64,000 nucleotides of DNA from Planctomycetota bacterium (GTDB lineage Bacteria; Planctomycetota; Phycisphaerae; Phycisphaerales; UBA1924): positions 434,001 through 498,000 of the forward strand of contig JAFLCN010000001.1 in NCBI GenBank assembly GCA_017303555.1. Direction: 5' to 3'. The notes beneath the pieces were generated by a model that had not been told where the DNA came from, ran no database searches, and saw only the letters and a list, made by a program, of their open reading frames with translations. The stretch's first letter is position 1, and each line of letters starts with the position of its first letter. Made by a program: the position numbers and the translations under genes. Positions 7,115 to 15,700 of the stretch are shown here, in pieces.

Positions 7115-8077
7115 TCAGGAACACACGAGCGCGTTGTACGCCACGGCGAACAGAATGAAGTCCGCATCGTCCACGAAGCCGTCGCCGTTGAGATCGCATT
7201 TCGGGTCGGCAGGGGGAACGACAAGTTCGTTGTAGCTGGTGACGAACGCGACGAAATCGGCATCGTCCACCTGACCGTCGCAATTGAAATCGGCGGGGCA
7301 GAGCGAGGCGTGCTGCGGGCCGAATCCGATGTTGCCGAGGGCGGAAGCGGAGTGGCCGTTGCCGGAGACATCGGCGAGCGACAGATTGGTGAACGGGAGA
7401 TAGGCGACCAGACCGTTCGGGCTGATGGTCGGTTCGCAGGTGGCGAGTGCCGCGACCTCGGGCGAGCTCAGGGCACGATTCCAGACGCACACCTCGTCGA
7501 GCGTGCCGTCGAAGCGATTGTATGTGTAGCCGGAATTCGCATCGAAACCGCCGATCAGCACATTCTCGGTGCTGTAGTACACGCCCGTGAATCCGAACGG
7601 CGCTTCCTGATCGAGGACGCCGTTGATGTAGAGCCTGAGCGTTGTTCCGTTGAACGTGAGCGCGGCGTGCGCGTGCTCGTTCAGAGAAACCACCGCGTTG
7701 GAGGTGACGACTTTGCCGCTGGTGGCGTATTCGTGAACAACCAGGCCGAGCACTTTGCCCGACGATGACGACCAGCCCATCCACCACGAACAGAGCAGAT
7801 TCCCGAGATCGTGCTTTCCGGATTTCGAGATCAACGTGCCGCCGCCCATCTCACCGGGGCCGGTGGGCTTGAGCCACATCGCGAGTGTGAACTGGGGCAT
7901 GGTGAAATCAGAACTGTTGGGGATCTGAACATACGCTCGGTTCGCGAGCGAGAGCGAGGCGGGCTGGGCGTGCACAAGGTTCGCGGCAATCCCGGCGGCG
8001 CAGACCGCGGGGAACAGAAGATGGCGGGTGGTGGCGCGAGAACAGATTCGTGCGGCCTCGTTGCGATTCCAACGCAT
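7115..8077 (-). CDS. secreted LamG-domain protein with dockerin-like C-terminal cassette
   Basis: A 320-residue protein with an N-terminal signal peptide (hydrophobic core about 20-35, cleavage near VHAQ). The middle (about 45-245) is a LamG/concanavalin-like fold: FTLAMWLKP, then LYINGVLD, then FDGTLDEVCVWNRALS are the typical strands. The end (about 258-320) has two EF-hand-like repeats, DFNCDGQVDDADF and DLNGDGFVDDADF, each followed by an aromatic helix, and the chain closes with VCS, so the penultimate residue is Cys. The same cassette is on the proteins at 55336-56661 and 62759-64000. It is likely a surface or exported carbohydrate/protein-binding protein; its ligand is unknown. Confidence 0.8.
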   Translation of the reverse strand: MRWNRNEAARICSRATTRHLLFPAVCAAGIAANLVHAQPASLSLANRAYVQIPNSSDFTMPQFTLAMWLKPTGPGEMGGGTLISKSGKHDLGNLLCSWWMGWSSSSGKVLGLVVHEYATSGKVVTSNAVVSLNEHAHAALTFNGTTLRLYINGVLDQEAPFGFTGVYYSTENVLIGGFDANSGYTYNRFDGTLDEVCVWNRALSSPEVAALATCEPTISPNGLVAYLPFTNLSLADVSGNGHSASALGNIGFGPQHASLCPADFNCDGQVDDADFVAFVTSYNELVVPPADPKCDLNGDGFVDDADFILFAVAYNALVCS

Positions 8078-8239
8078 GGGCTATCTCCTTCGCCGCGCGC
8101 AGCAGCGAAGAGTGCGCAGCAAGCAGAGTCTAAACGCCGCACCCGAACATCCCAAGCGAAAAACTGGAGCAAAACAGGCTGAATTCCCGTCGCAAAGAGG
8201 AACCCGGCGGCCCCGGCGCTCGCCAGCACGGCCCGAAAC

Positions 8240-9214
8240 TCATTTCTCTTCGTGCCGCTGCATCGCGATCATCGCGGCGCCCATCAGGCCCGCGCGGTCT
8301 TCCAGCGTGCTGGCGACCACCTTGACCTGCTTGCATCGCTCGGGGAACGCGAACTTCCGGGTGTGCTGTTCGACGAGATTGACCCAAGGATTGCCCATCG
8401 CCTCGGTCAGCCCGCCGCCGAGGACGATGCGATCGAGCGAGAGCAGCGTCGTCACGCCGCCGAGCGTGATGCCCAGAAGCTCCGCGGCCGAATCGAGCAC
8501 CTCGACCGTCAATTCGTCCTTGTCTTCGTACGCCTTGGCGACAAGCTTGGACTTGATCTTGTCGAGATCGCCTTCGGCGAGGTCCACCAGCTTGCTCTTG
8601 CGATTGGCCTTGATGAGTTTCACAAGGCGATTCACGATCGCCGTGCGCGAGCAATTGTGCTCGAGCGAACGCTCGCCGGGCGGATTGAACGGCAACGAGA
8701 TCATGTGGCCGATCTCGCCCGCCGTGAAGAACGGGCCGTAGTACAGCTCGCCGTTGAAGATCAGTCCGCCTCCGATGCCCGTGCCCAGCCAGACACCGAG
8801 GAGGTTCTTGGAATTCTTTCCCGCGCCGAGCCTGTTCTCGCCCCAGACGGCGGCGTTCACATCGTTGTCGAGATAGGTCTTGACGCCGGTGCGTTTTTGA
8901 AGGATCTGCGCCGCGGGGGTTTCGGTCCAGCGGAGGTTGTCCGCCGCCAGCACGATGCCTTCGGAAGGATCGACCGCGCCCGGCGCTGCCAGGCCGATCG
9001 CTTCGAGATCGGTGAGTTTCACCTTCGCCTCGGAACAGGCCTCAACCACGCCCTCGACGATGCGGCTCATGACGCCGTCGATGCCGTCTTCCGCCTTGGT
9101 CTTCTTCTTGGCTTGCGAAAGCAGCTTCAGATCCGACGAGACGACACCGACCTGCATGTTGGTGCCGCCCAGGTCGATCCCGATGTAGTAACCGGACTTT
9201 CCGTTCTTTGCCAT
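8240..9214 (-). CDS. ROK family sugar kinase (glucokinase-like)
   Basis: 324 residues. The phosphate-binding DLGGTNMQVG (residues 14-23), the catalytic NDVNAA (D118), WLGTGIGGG and the GEIGH box (E167-H170) are typical ROK kinases, which phosphorylate glucose or related sugars with ATP. The zinc-binding CXCGXXGCXE motif normally just after GEIGH is absent; the segment there reads FNPPGERSLEHNCS. This makes it an atypical ROK, so its substrate could differ. I chose the ATG at 9212-9214 (MAKNGKSGYYIG) because it sits right before the first strand, though the ribosome site is weak. ispE lies 86 bases upstream on the same strand. Confidence 0.85.
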   Translation of the reverse strand: MAKNGKSGYYIGIDLGGTNMQVGVVSSDLKLLSQAKKKTKAEDGIDGVMSRIVEGVVEACSEAKVKLTDLEAIGLAAPGAVDPSEGIVLAADNLRWTETPAAQILQKRTGVKTYLDNDVNAAVWGENRLGAGKNSKNLLGVWLGTGIGGGLIFNGELYYGPFFTAGEIGHMISLPFNPPGERSLEHNCSRTAIVNRLVKLIKANRKSKLVDLAEGDLDKIKSKLVAKAYEDKDELTVEVLDSAAELLGITLGGVTTLLSLDRIVLGGGLTEAMGNPWVNLVEQHTRKFAFPERCKQVKVVASTLEDRAGLMGAAMIAMQRHEEK

Positions 9215-9300
9215 GTTTCGCTCAAGGAGGGCTGCCGAGTGTATCGGCGGCCGCGGGCCCGGAATCAAGGCCAAGTTGCCGGCCGGCCCCGGTTTGGAAG

Positions 9301-10233
9301 TTACCGAAGCGCCGTCACGATCACCGTCGCACCGGCACAGACGCCCCGAAGCGTCGCGGCGATCGAAGCAGCCTCGTGCGCCCGCACCACGGCAAAGAGC
9401 GTGCTCCCGCTGCCGGTGACGTGGACCGGTCCGCACACGCCGGATGCCGCGGCGTGCAGGGCCCTCAACGCGGGAGCGACGAAAAAGGCGGGCTCGGCGA
9501 GGTCGTTGAGCAGAGCGCTCGGGTCCAGCGACCCACGATCCGAAAAAGCCGCCCGGACGTCCGCCTCGCGAAACCGGAACGAGGGATGCTCGAGAAGCCA
9601 GCGGTCGAACGCGCGATAGACGGCCGGTGTCGGACAGGAGACCGATGGGCAGATCAGCAGGATGCTCGACTCGATCGGACCGCGCCTGGTGATTCGCTCG
9701 CCGAAACCCTCGACAAGCGCCGGACGTGCCGGGTCATCGGATCGCCGCGCCTCATCGAAAAAGAACGGAACGTCCGACCCGAGCTTTGCACCGATCGGGA
9801 GAAGCGAACCGAGTTCCAGCCTGTGCAGGTCCGCAAGCCCGCGGATCATCGCGGCGCCGTTCGAGGAGCCGCCCCCCATTCCGCCACCAACCGGAATCCG
9901 CTTGGTCAGAACCGCATCGACCGGGAGCGCCCGACCAACAGTGCTTTCCACCAGGGCGTGCGCGCGAAAAATGAGGTCCTTCTCGACGGGCCAGTCGATC
10001 GGGGACGGATTCGGAGCGTCGTGCGCCCATCGAATGGTGAAACGCGACGGGCCGGTCGGGAGCGGGGCCAGTTCCAGCGTGTCGGCGAGATCGACACAGG
10101 AAAAGAGCGAACAGATTCTGTGCCAACCCGCGCGAGGGTTCGGGACGCCTTCGATCAGCCCGGGTTCGGGCGGAGAAACAGCCAGCGCGAGATTGATCTT
10201 GGCGAACGAAGGAATGACCACTGGCTGCATCAC
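9301..10233 (-). CDS. ispE: 4-diphosphocytidyl-2-C-methyl-D-erythritol kinase
   Basis: 310 residues of the GHMP kinase fold. The substrate Lys is in FAKINLAL (K12), the ATP loop PVGGGMGGGSSNGA is at 114-127, and GSDVPFF and the C-terminal GSGSTLF complete the three family motifs. IspE phosphorylates CDP-ME with ATP in the non-mevalonate (MEP) isoprenoid pathway in the cytoplasm. The chain is slightly longer than the usual 280-290, with an extra stretch around residues 20-38 and another near 165-180. It is divergent from the NIF3 gene and followed on the same strand by the ROK kinase. Confidence 0.9.
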   Translation of the reverse strand: MMQPVVIPSFAKINLALAVSPPEPGLIEGVPNPRAGWHRICSLFSCVDLADTLELAPLPTGPSRFTIRWAHDAPNPSPIDWPVEKDLIFRAHALVESTVGRALPVDAVLTKRIPVGGGMGGGSSNGAAMIRGLADLHRLELGSLLPIGAKLGSDVPFFFDEARRSDDPARPALVEGFGERITRRGPIESSILLICPSVSCPTPAVYRAFDRWLLEHPSFRFREADVRAAFSDRGSLDPSALLNDLAEPAFFVAPALRALHAAASGVCGPVHVTGSGSTLFAVVRAHEAASIAATLRGVCAGATVIVTALR

Positions 10234-10336
10234 GTCCGATGCTACGGCCGGCAGTCCGGGCTCGCGGGCCGGGCAGCGGGTGGCGAGTGATTCGTACCAT
10301 GACAGCGAAGCCGGACTTTGGACACTGGAGGAAGCG

Positions 10337-11476
10337 ATGCGGGTTCAGGATGCCGTCACAGCGCTCGAGCACTTTGCCCCGACTTCATTCGCGGAACCGT
10401 GGGATCGCGTCGGGCTGCACGTTGGCCGGCGAGATTCGTCCCTGCGTTCGGGGATCCTGCTCGCCATCGACCTGAACGAACGCGTGATGTACGAAGCCGA
10501 AGAAGCCGGAGTCGGGATGATCGTCGCGTATCACCCGCCGATCTGGGAGCCGCTCGTGCGCGTGACCGACGCAACTGCGAAGCAGCGCATCATCCTCCGG
10601 GCGATCGAGCGCGGCATCGCGCTCTACTCCCCCCACACCGCGCTCGACGCGATCAGCGGCGGGATGGCCGACTGGCTCTGCGAAGGTCTTTCCGGTGGGA
10701 GCGAAGGCAAGATCCTCGGGGATTGCCGCCCCATCCGGTCGCACCAGCATCAGGAGTCCTCGCAGCAGGTCAAGATCGTCACCTTCGTCCCGAGATCCGA
10801 TGTCGATAAGGTGCGCAGCGCACTGGCGACCGCCGGCGCCGGACGGATCGGCGACTACTCGATCTGCTCGTTTGCGCTCGAAGGCACGGGCACATTCCTC
10901 GGCGGTCCGACCAGCACGCCCGCTGTCGGAGTTGCGGGGCATCTCGAGTCGGTGCAGGAAGTGCGGCTGGAGATGGTCTGCTCCAAAGCCGCGCTCGCGC
11001 TCGCCCTGCAGACGCTCGAACAGTTCCATCCGTACGAGGAACCGGCGCTCGACGTGTACGAGCTTCTGCCCAAGCCCTCCCGGCGCGTCGGCGCCGGACG
11101 CCGTCTCACGCTCGACCGTCCGGCAACGATTTCCGAGCTTTCGGCTCGTCTGAAAAAGCAGATCGGGAGAGAGACCGTCCGGGTCGCGTGCCCCGACCTT
11201 CAGAAACCGGTGAGCGTGATCGGGGTTTGCCCCGGCGCGGGAGGCGAGCTGGTCGCCGCCGCGGCGAGCGACGGCTGCGAACTGTTCGTCACCGGAGAAA
11301 TGAAGCACCACGAGGTGATCGCGGCGCTCGACCTCGGCGTGGGCATGATCCTGGGTGAACACACCAGCACGGAACGGGGATACCTGCCCCGCCTGGCTTC
11401 GGTGCTGGAAAAATCGCTTCCCGGAGTGCGGGTGCGCTGCGCCGTGAACGATGTCGATCCGGTGCGCGTCGTGTGA
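10337..11476 (+). CDS. NIF3 / YqfO family dinuclear metal protein
   Basis: 379 residues. The two halves of the NIF3 fold are at about 1-135 and 250-379; the metal ligands fit YHPPIW in the first half and the GEMKHHE and GEHTSTE segments in the second. Between them lies the YqfO/CutA-like insertion (about 140-245, with FVPRSDVDKVRSAL and QFHPYEEPALDVYEL), so this is the long Gram-positive-like version. GGAGGA at 10327-10332 is 4 bases before the chosen ATG. The exact function is unsettled for the family; some members have been described as GTP cyclohydrolase 1 type 2, which I do not infer here. It is divergent from ispE. Confidence 0.85.
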   Translation: MRVQDAVTALEHFAPTSFAEPWDRVGLHVGRRDSSLRSGILLAIDLNERVMYEAEEAGVGMIVAYHPPIWEPLVRVTDATAKQRIILRAIERGIALYSPHTALDAISGGMADWLCEGLSGGSEGKILGDCRPIRSHQHQESSQQVKIVTFVPRSDVDKVRSALATAGAGRIGDYSICSFALEGTGTFLGGPTSTPAVGVAGHLESVQEVRLEMVCSKAALALALQTLEQFHPYEEPALDVYELLPKPSRRVGAGRRLTLDRPATISELSARLKKQIGRETVRVACPDLQKPVSVIGVCPGAGGELVAAAASDGCELFVTGEMKHHEVIAALDLGVGMILGEHTSTERGYLPRLASVLEKSLPGVRVRCAVNDVDPVRVV

Positions 11477-11479
11477 TCT

Positions 11480-11995
11480 TCAGTTGCCGCCGGCCGGAGT
11501 GACCTGGGCGACGGGCGACGGGGCGGAGACCGAGGGCCCGTGCAGGCTCACCTCGCCGTTCCCGCGGAATCCCGCCTTCGGGCGCAGCAGGCCGTAGTCA
11601 TACAGGATCTCGTTGAACTTTCCCGGCGGCAGATACACGAGCGATCCGCTGATCTCATACCGAACCGGCGCATTCGAGGAGGGCCACTGCTCGGCGGGAA
11701 TCGCAACAGGGAATCGCAGTTCCTGCACGCCCCACTTTCGGAGCGTGCTCTCGGGTGAGCGTTGCCCTTCGAACACCTGACGGCCGTCCAGCCGTACCGT
11801 GTACGACGCATCGCGGAGCGGGAGCTGCACATCCGAAAGATTCTCGGCCTTGACCACAATGATCATGCGCCGGCCCGTGGGCTCGCTCTCATCCTGGTGG
11901 ACATCGACAATCGTCAACTTTGGTGAAGAGACGCCCGTGCATCCGGAGAGAGGAAGCAAGGCGAAGGCGAGCAGGGCGAACACGGGCTTCGACAT
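11480..11995 (-). CDS. LEA-type (WHy-like) lipoprotein
   Basis: 171 residues. The signal peptide is followed by the lipobox PLSGC (Cys19), so it is probably anchored in a membrane facing the periplasm. The mature part resembles the LEA_2/WHy beta-sandwich: IIVVKAENLSDVQLPLRDA, then a YTVRLDGRQVFEG strand pair. Members are linked to stress or desiccation tolerance in plants and are widespread in bacteria without a known role. It ends 4 bases after the convergent NIF3 stop. Confidence 0.65.
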   Translation of the reverse strand: MSKPVFALLAFALLPLSGCTGVSSPKLTIVDVHQDESEPTGRRMIIVVKAENLSDVQLPLRDASYTVRLDGRQVFEGQRSPESTLRKWGVQELRFPVAIPAEQWPSSNAPVRYEISGSLVYLPPGKFNEILYDYGLLRPKAGFRGNGEVSLHGPSVSAPSPVAQVTPAGGN

Positions 11996-12044
11996 GCCCC
12001 GAGTCTAGTGAGTGCGGGGGCGGCCCGGGGTGCATCCCCTCGTG

Positions 12045-12569
12045 TTAGGGCGCAGCAGCCGGATGCATGACGAACCAGTCGCTGCTCGAACGAGATTTTT
12101 CGAGCGAGAGGACCTCGGTCGTCAGGCTCGATATCTGCGAGTTGTACCTGGCCCAGTGAAAGCAGAGCGCCGCAAGGATCGCAAAGCAGATCCACGCCCC
12201 GACTTCGGCGCACGCGTGCCGCCGGACGCGCCAGAGAATGAACACGCCGATCGCGACGGTCCCGCCCTTCCAGATGCTCAGCGAGCAGATCCCGCCGTGT
12301 CGCATCAGGAGGCGGGCGATGGGGTTCTCTTCCTGCATCCCGATCGTGGTTGCGTGGATCAGAGTCATGGACAGGTCGGCCAGGCTCATAAGCACAACCG
12401 CCAGCAAGATGCAGGCGAAGCGGGCTTCACGCCACGAGATCGGTCGATGCCGGTAGAAACCCCGAGCGATGGATGCCGCAGGCCCCGGTACGGGGCACGA
12501 TTCGGCTGAGGACGGGAGTTGGGAATCCCCGGGGAACGGACTGTCCCCGGCGACTTGGCTCCTGACCAT
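12045..12569 (-). CDS. DUF5658-like membrane protein
   Basis: 174 residues with an N-terminal Pro/Ser-rich tail (1-45), then four likely membrane segments. The motif ADLSMTLIHATTIGMQEENPIARLLM (about 62-88) is the DUF5658 signature: a helix ending before an E.NP.A box. Function is unknown for the family. The start at 12569 has no visible ribosome binding site; the true start could lie further in, for example before SWREARF. The divergent gene is the large PQQ protein. Confidence 0.65.
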   Translation of the reverse strand: MVRSQVAGDSPFPGDSQLPSSAESCPVPGPAASIARGFYRHRPISWREARFACILLAVVLMSLADLSMTLIHATTIGMQEENPIARLLMRHGGICSLSIWKGGTVAIGVFILWRVRRHACAEVGAWICFAILAALCFHWARYNSQISSLTTEVLSLEKSRSSSDWFVMHPAAAP

Positions 12570-12773
12570 CGGTCGTGCGGAATCGACCGGTGATAACGCT
12601 TCCTGAAGCGCGATCTGGAATCTGACTCGTAGACTTCACAAACCGTGGAACAAGCTGGACCGAACAATGTGTCTGGAGCATCTGGGAACCCGCACCCAAG
12701 GCGGATTCGACCGGAGCATCGCACGGTTCTGGGACGAGACCTCGTCTTTCCGGAATCGATCGGGAGCCGATCC

Positions 12774-15700
12774 ATGTGGGGGGGCAAACCTTCAGGCTGG
12801 AGCATTTGGATTCGCGCCGCGGCAGCGACGGTGCTGCTCGCGCTAGGGCCGAACGCGCCCGCCCAGGTGACGCCCGTGTACCCGGACGATTCCGTCCAGG
12901 CACGCGAAACGCTCTCCCGCGTGGACGAGCTTCTCGCGACCGGGAACCTCGCCGAGGCCGCCCGCGTGGTTCAGGCGCTGCTGGACAACGAGGGCGATCG
13001 CGTTCTCGAATCCAAGCAGGATGGCGACGTCTTTTTCAGCGTCCGCGAGCACATCCACCGCCTGCTGCTCAACAAGCCCGCTTTGCTGGAACGCTACCGG
13101 TCTTCGGAGGGCCCGCGGGCGGCCAAGATGCTTGAAGATGGGCGGATTCTCGACGTCGAACACGCGCGGCTGCTGACGGGCGCGGGTTTCGAAGCGGCCC
13201 TCCGCATCGCGCAGCGTCGGTTCGAAGCCGCCCAGTTCGAAGCCGCACGCCAGACACTCGAACAGCTCGAACATCATCCCGACCGGAAGAACGAAAGCGG
13301 AGCCGATGCCGCGGCTCTCGCGACCAAGGTTGCACGCTTTCTTGACCGAGAGGATGTCCGAACATGGGCCCAGCGCTGGACCCGTGAAGCCGGCAAACAG
13401 CCCGGCGCCTCCGACCCGATCGCCCTCCCTGCGGGGTTGCGCAACGAGGTCGCCAGCCCGATTTCGGGCGGGGTCGCCACCGACTGGCAGTCGCTCCCGG
13501 AGCACGCGCTGATTTCAACCGTGCTCTCCCGCCGACCGGCCCGCGACGGCGAGGAAGACGAGGACGACCTTCAGGCCTTCGAATTGGCGAGACAGATCGC
13601 CTCGCGCGCCTGGATGATGCCGATCGTTGTCAACGATCTTGTGATCACAAACAACGGTGCCGAGATCAACGCGCTCGACCGGTTCACGCTCAGCCCGGTC
13701 TGGTCTATCCGGCCCGCGCCGTACGGGCGGACCGACCCGCGGCGCGACTCGCGCCAGGGCCCGCCCCTCTCCCGCCTTGAAGAGAGCGCCTGGGTGGTGA
13801 ACAGCGGCTCGGTTGGTGTCGCCTCGATGGGCTACGTCACGGAAACCGGTCGAGAAGGCGATCGACGGCTGTTGGCATTCGATATCAAAAGCGGCAAGGT
13901 GCTCTGGGCGGTCGATCCGGCAACGCTGGATCGGCAGCTCGAAGGGTGTTCCGTTCGGGGCGAGCCCGTCGTCAGCGAGGGCGTGCTGGTCGTTCCGATG
14001 CGGCGCAATTCGTCGGTTCGACGCGTTTCGGGCGCGGTCCTGGCGGGGCTCGACCTGTGGACGGGCGAACTCCGCTGGGTACGGCCCTTGTGCAGCGTGG
14101 GTGTCATGCCCTTCAACCGCTCGCCCCGTCCCGCCGACAAGAGCACCGTCGCCGACGGCGTCGTGTACCGCGCCGATGGACTTGGCATCGTCGCGGCGAT
14201 CGAGGCCGCGACCGGACGGGTGATCTGGGTCCGGCGGATGAACCCGCCCGGCGACGCCCGTGTTTTCTCCGCCATGTCGCTTCAGGCCAGCAATCAGCCG
14301 TGGGCGGGGTCGGAGCCGATCCTCGACGGCACGTCGCTCATCACACTCGCCCCGGACTCGTCCGCGATCATCCGATTGTCCGCCGTGGATGGAACCATGC
14401 TCGGGCGCCGCCCCGCCGAAGACCTCGGCGATGCGACCGCACTTCCTTCCTATCTGGTGCGCGTGAAGAACCGGCTGATCGTCGTGACGGCCGATCGGCT
14501 CGTGTCACTCGGGCTCTCCGACTTCGAGAAATCTGCCCCGCACGCCGGACAGGTGTTGCGCGAGCCGTCGATGACCGGAAGGGTCACCGGGCTTTCGAAC
14601 GGCCATGTGCTCGTCCCGCTCGAAGACCGGATTCTGGAGGTGGACGCGGTCGAGCTCAAGGAGGTTGCTTCCCGGGAGTTCCCCAGTACGGGCAACATCA
14701 TCGCACTCGGCGACGCGGTGCTCATCGTCGATTCCGGTGAACTCCACGCGTTTCTGAAATGGGAGACGGCCGAGGCCATCCTCGCCAAGCGGCTGGCGAA
14801 CGCCCCGGATGATCCCGCCCCCGCTCTTTCGATGGTGAATCTCGCGTTCAGGGCGGGCAGATACCCGCGGGTTGTCCCGGCGGTCGATCGCGTGCTGGAG
14901 ATCCGCGATCGCCTTCCGGATTCGACCACGGCCCAGGCCGCCCGCAAACGACTGATCGATTCGCTCCGCATCATGCTCGCGGCGGGCAAGCAGAAATGGG
15001 ACCCGGCGACCGACGCCCGCGCCAGCGCGGCAAACGCTGCCGCACCCAGCGTGCAGGTGCTGGCCGATCTGGCCCAGCGATTCGCACGCGGAGCCGAATC
15101 ACCCGCCGAACTCGCGGAATACGAGCTGATGCTCGGCTGGATCGGCGAGGCAAAGGGTTCGCCGAATTCGAGCCTCGAGGCGTACGGACGAATCCTCTCT
15201 GATGATTCCCTTTCCGATTCGACCGTGAACGGCGAGTTCGGTGTCCCGCTGCGCGCGGGCGAGATCGCGACCGACCGCCTGCTCGCGCTCGTGCGGCGCC
15301 AGGGACCGGACTTGTACAGCGCGTTCGCGGCACAAGCCGCCCGAGAACTGCAGGAACTGGGCGAACGCGCGAGCGCCGCGGAGCTCGCTTCACTCGGGCG
15401 CCGTTATCCCGCGGCGCCTGCCGCGGCAGCGGCCTGGGAGCGACTGGCAGCGCTCGAAGAGAAAGCAAACCGCAAGGCGGCATCCGCACGGGCGCTCGCG
15501 CTGGCGGTGCGGGCCCTCGAGTATGCACAGAGCCCCAAGTCGCCCGATCTTGCTCGCGAGGGCCGACGGGTTGCCACAAAACTTGTGGAAGCCCTTGCGG
15601 GGCTCGACCGAGCCTCGGAAGCTGCACGCACGGCATCCGAAGCCGCGCGAATCTTCGCGGGTGGCCCGATCGCCGTGCCCTCTGCCGCGAGCGACCGCCT

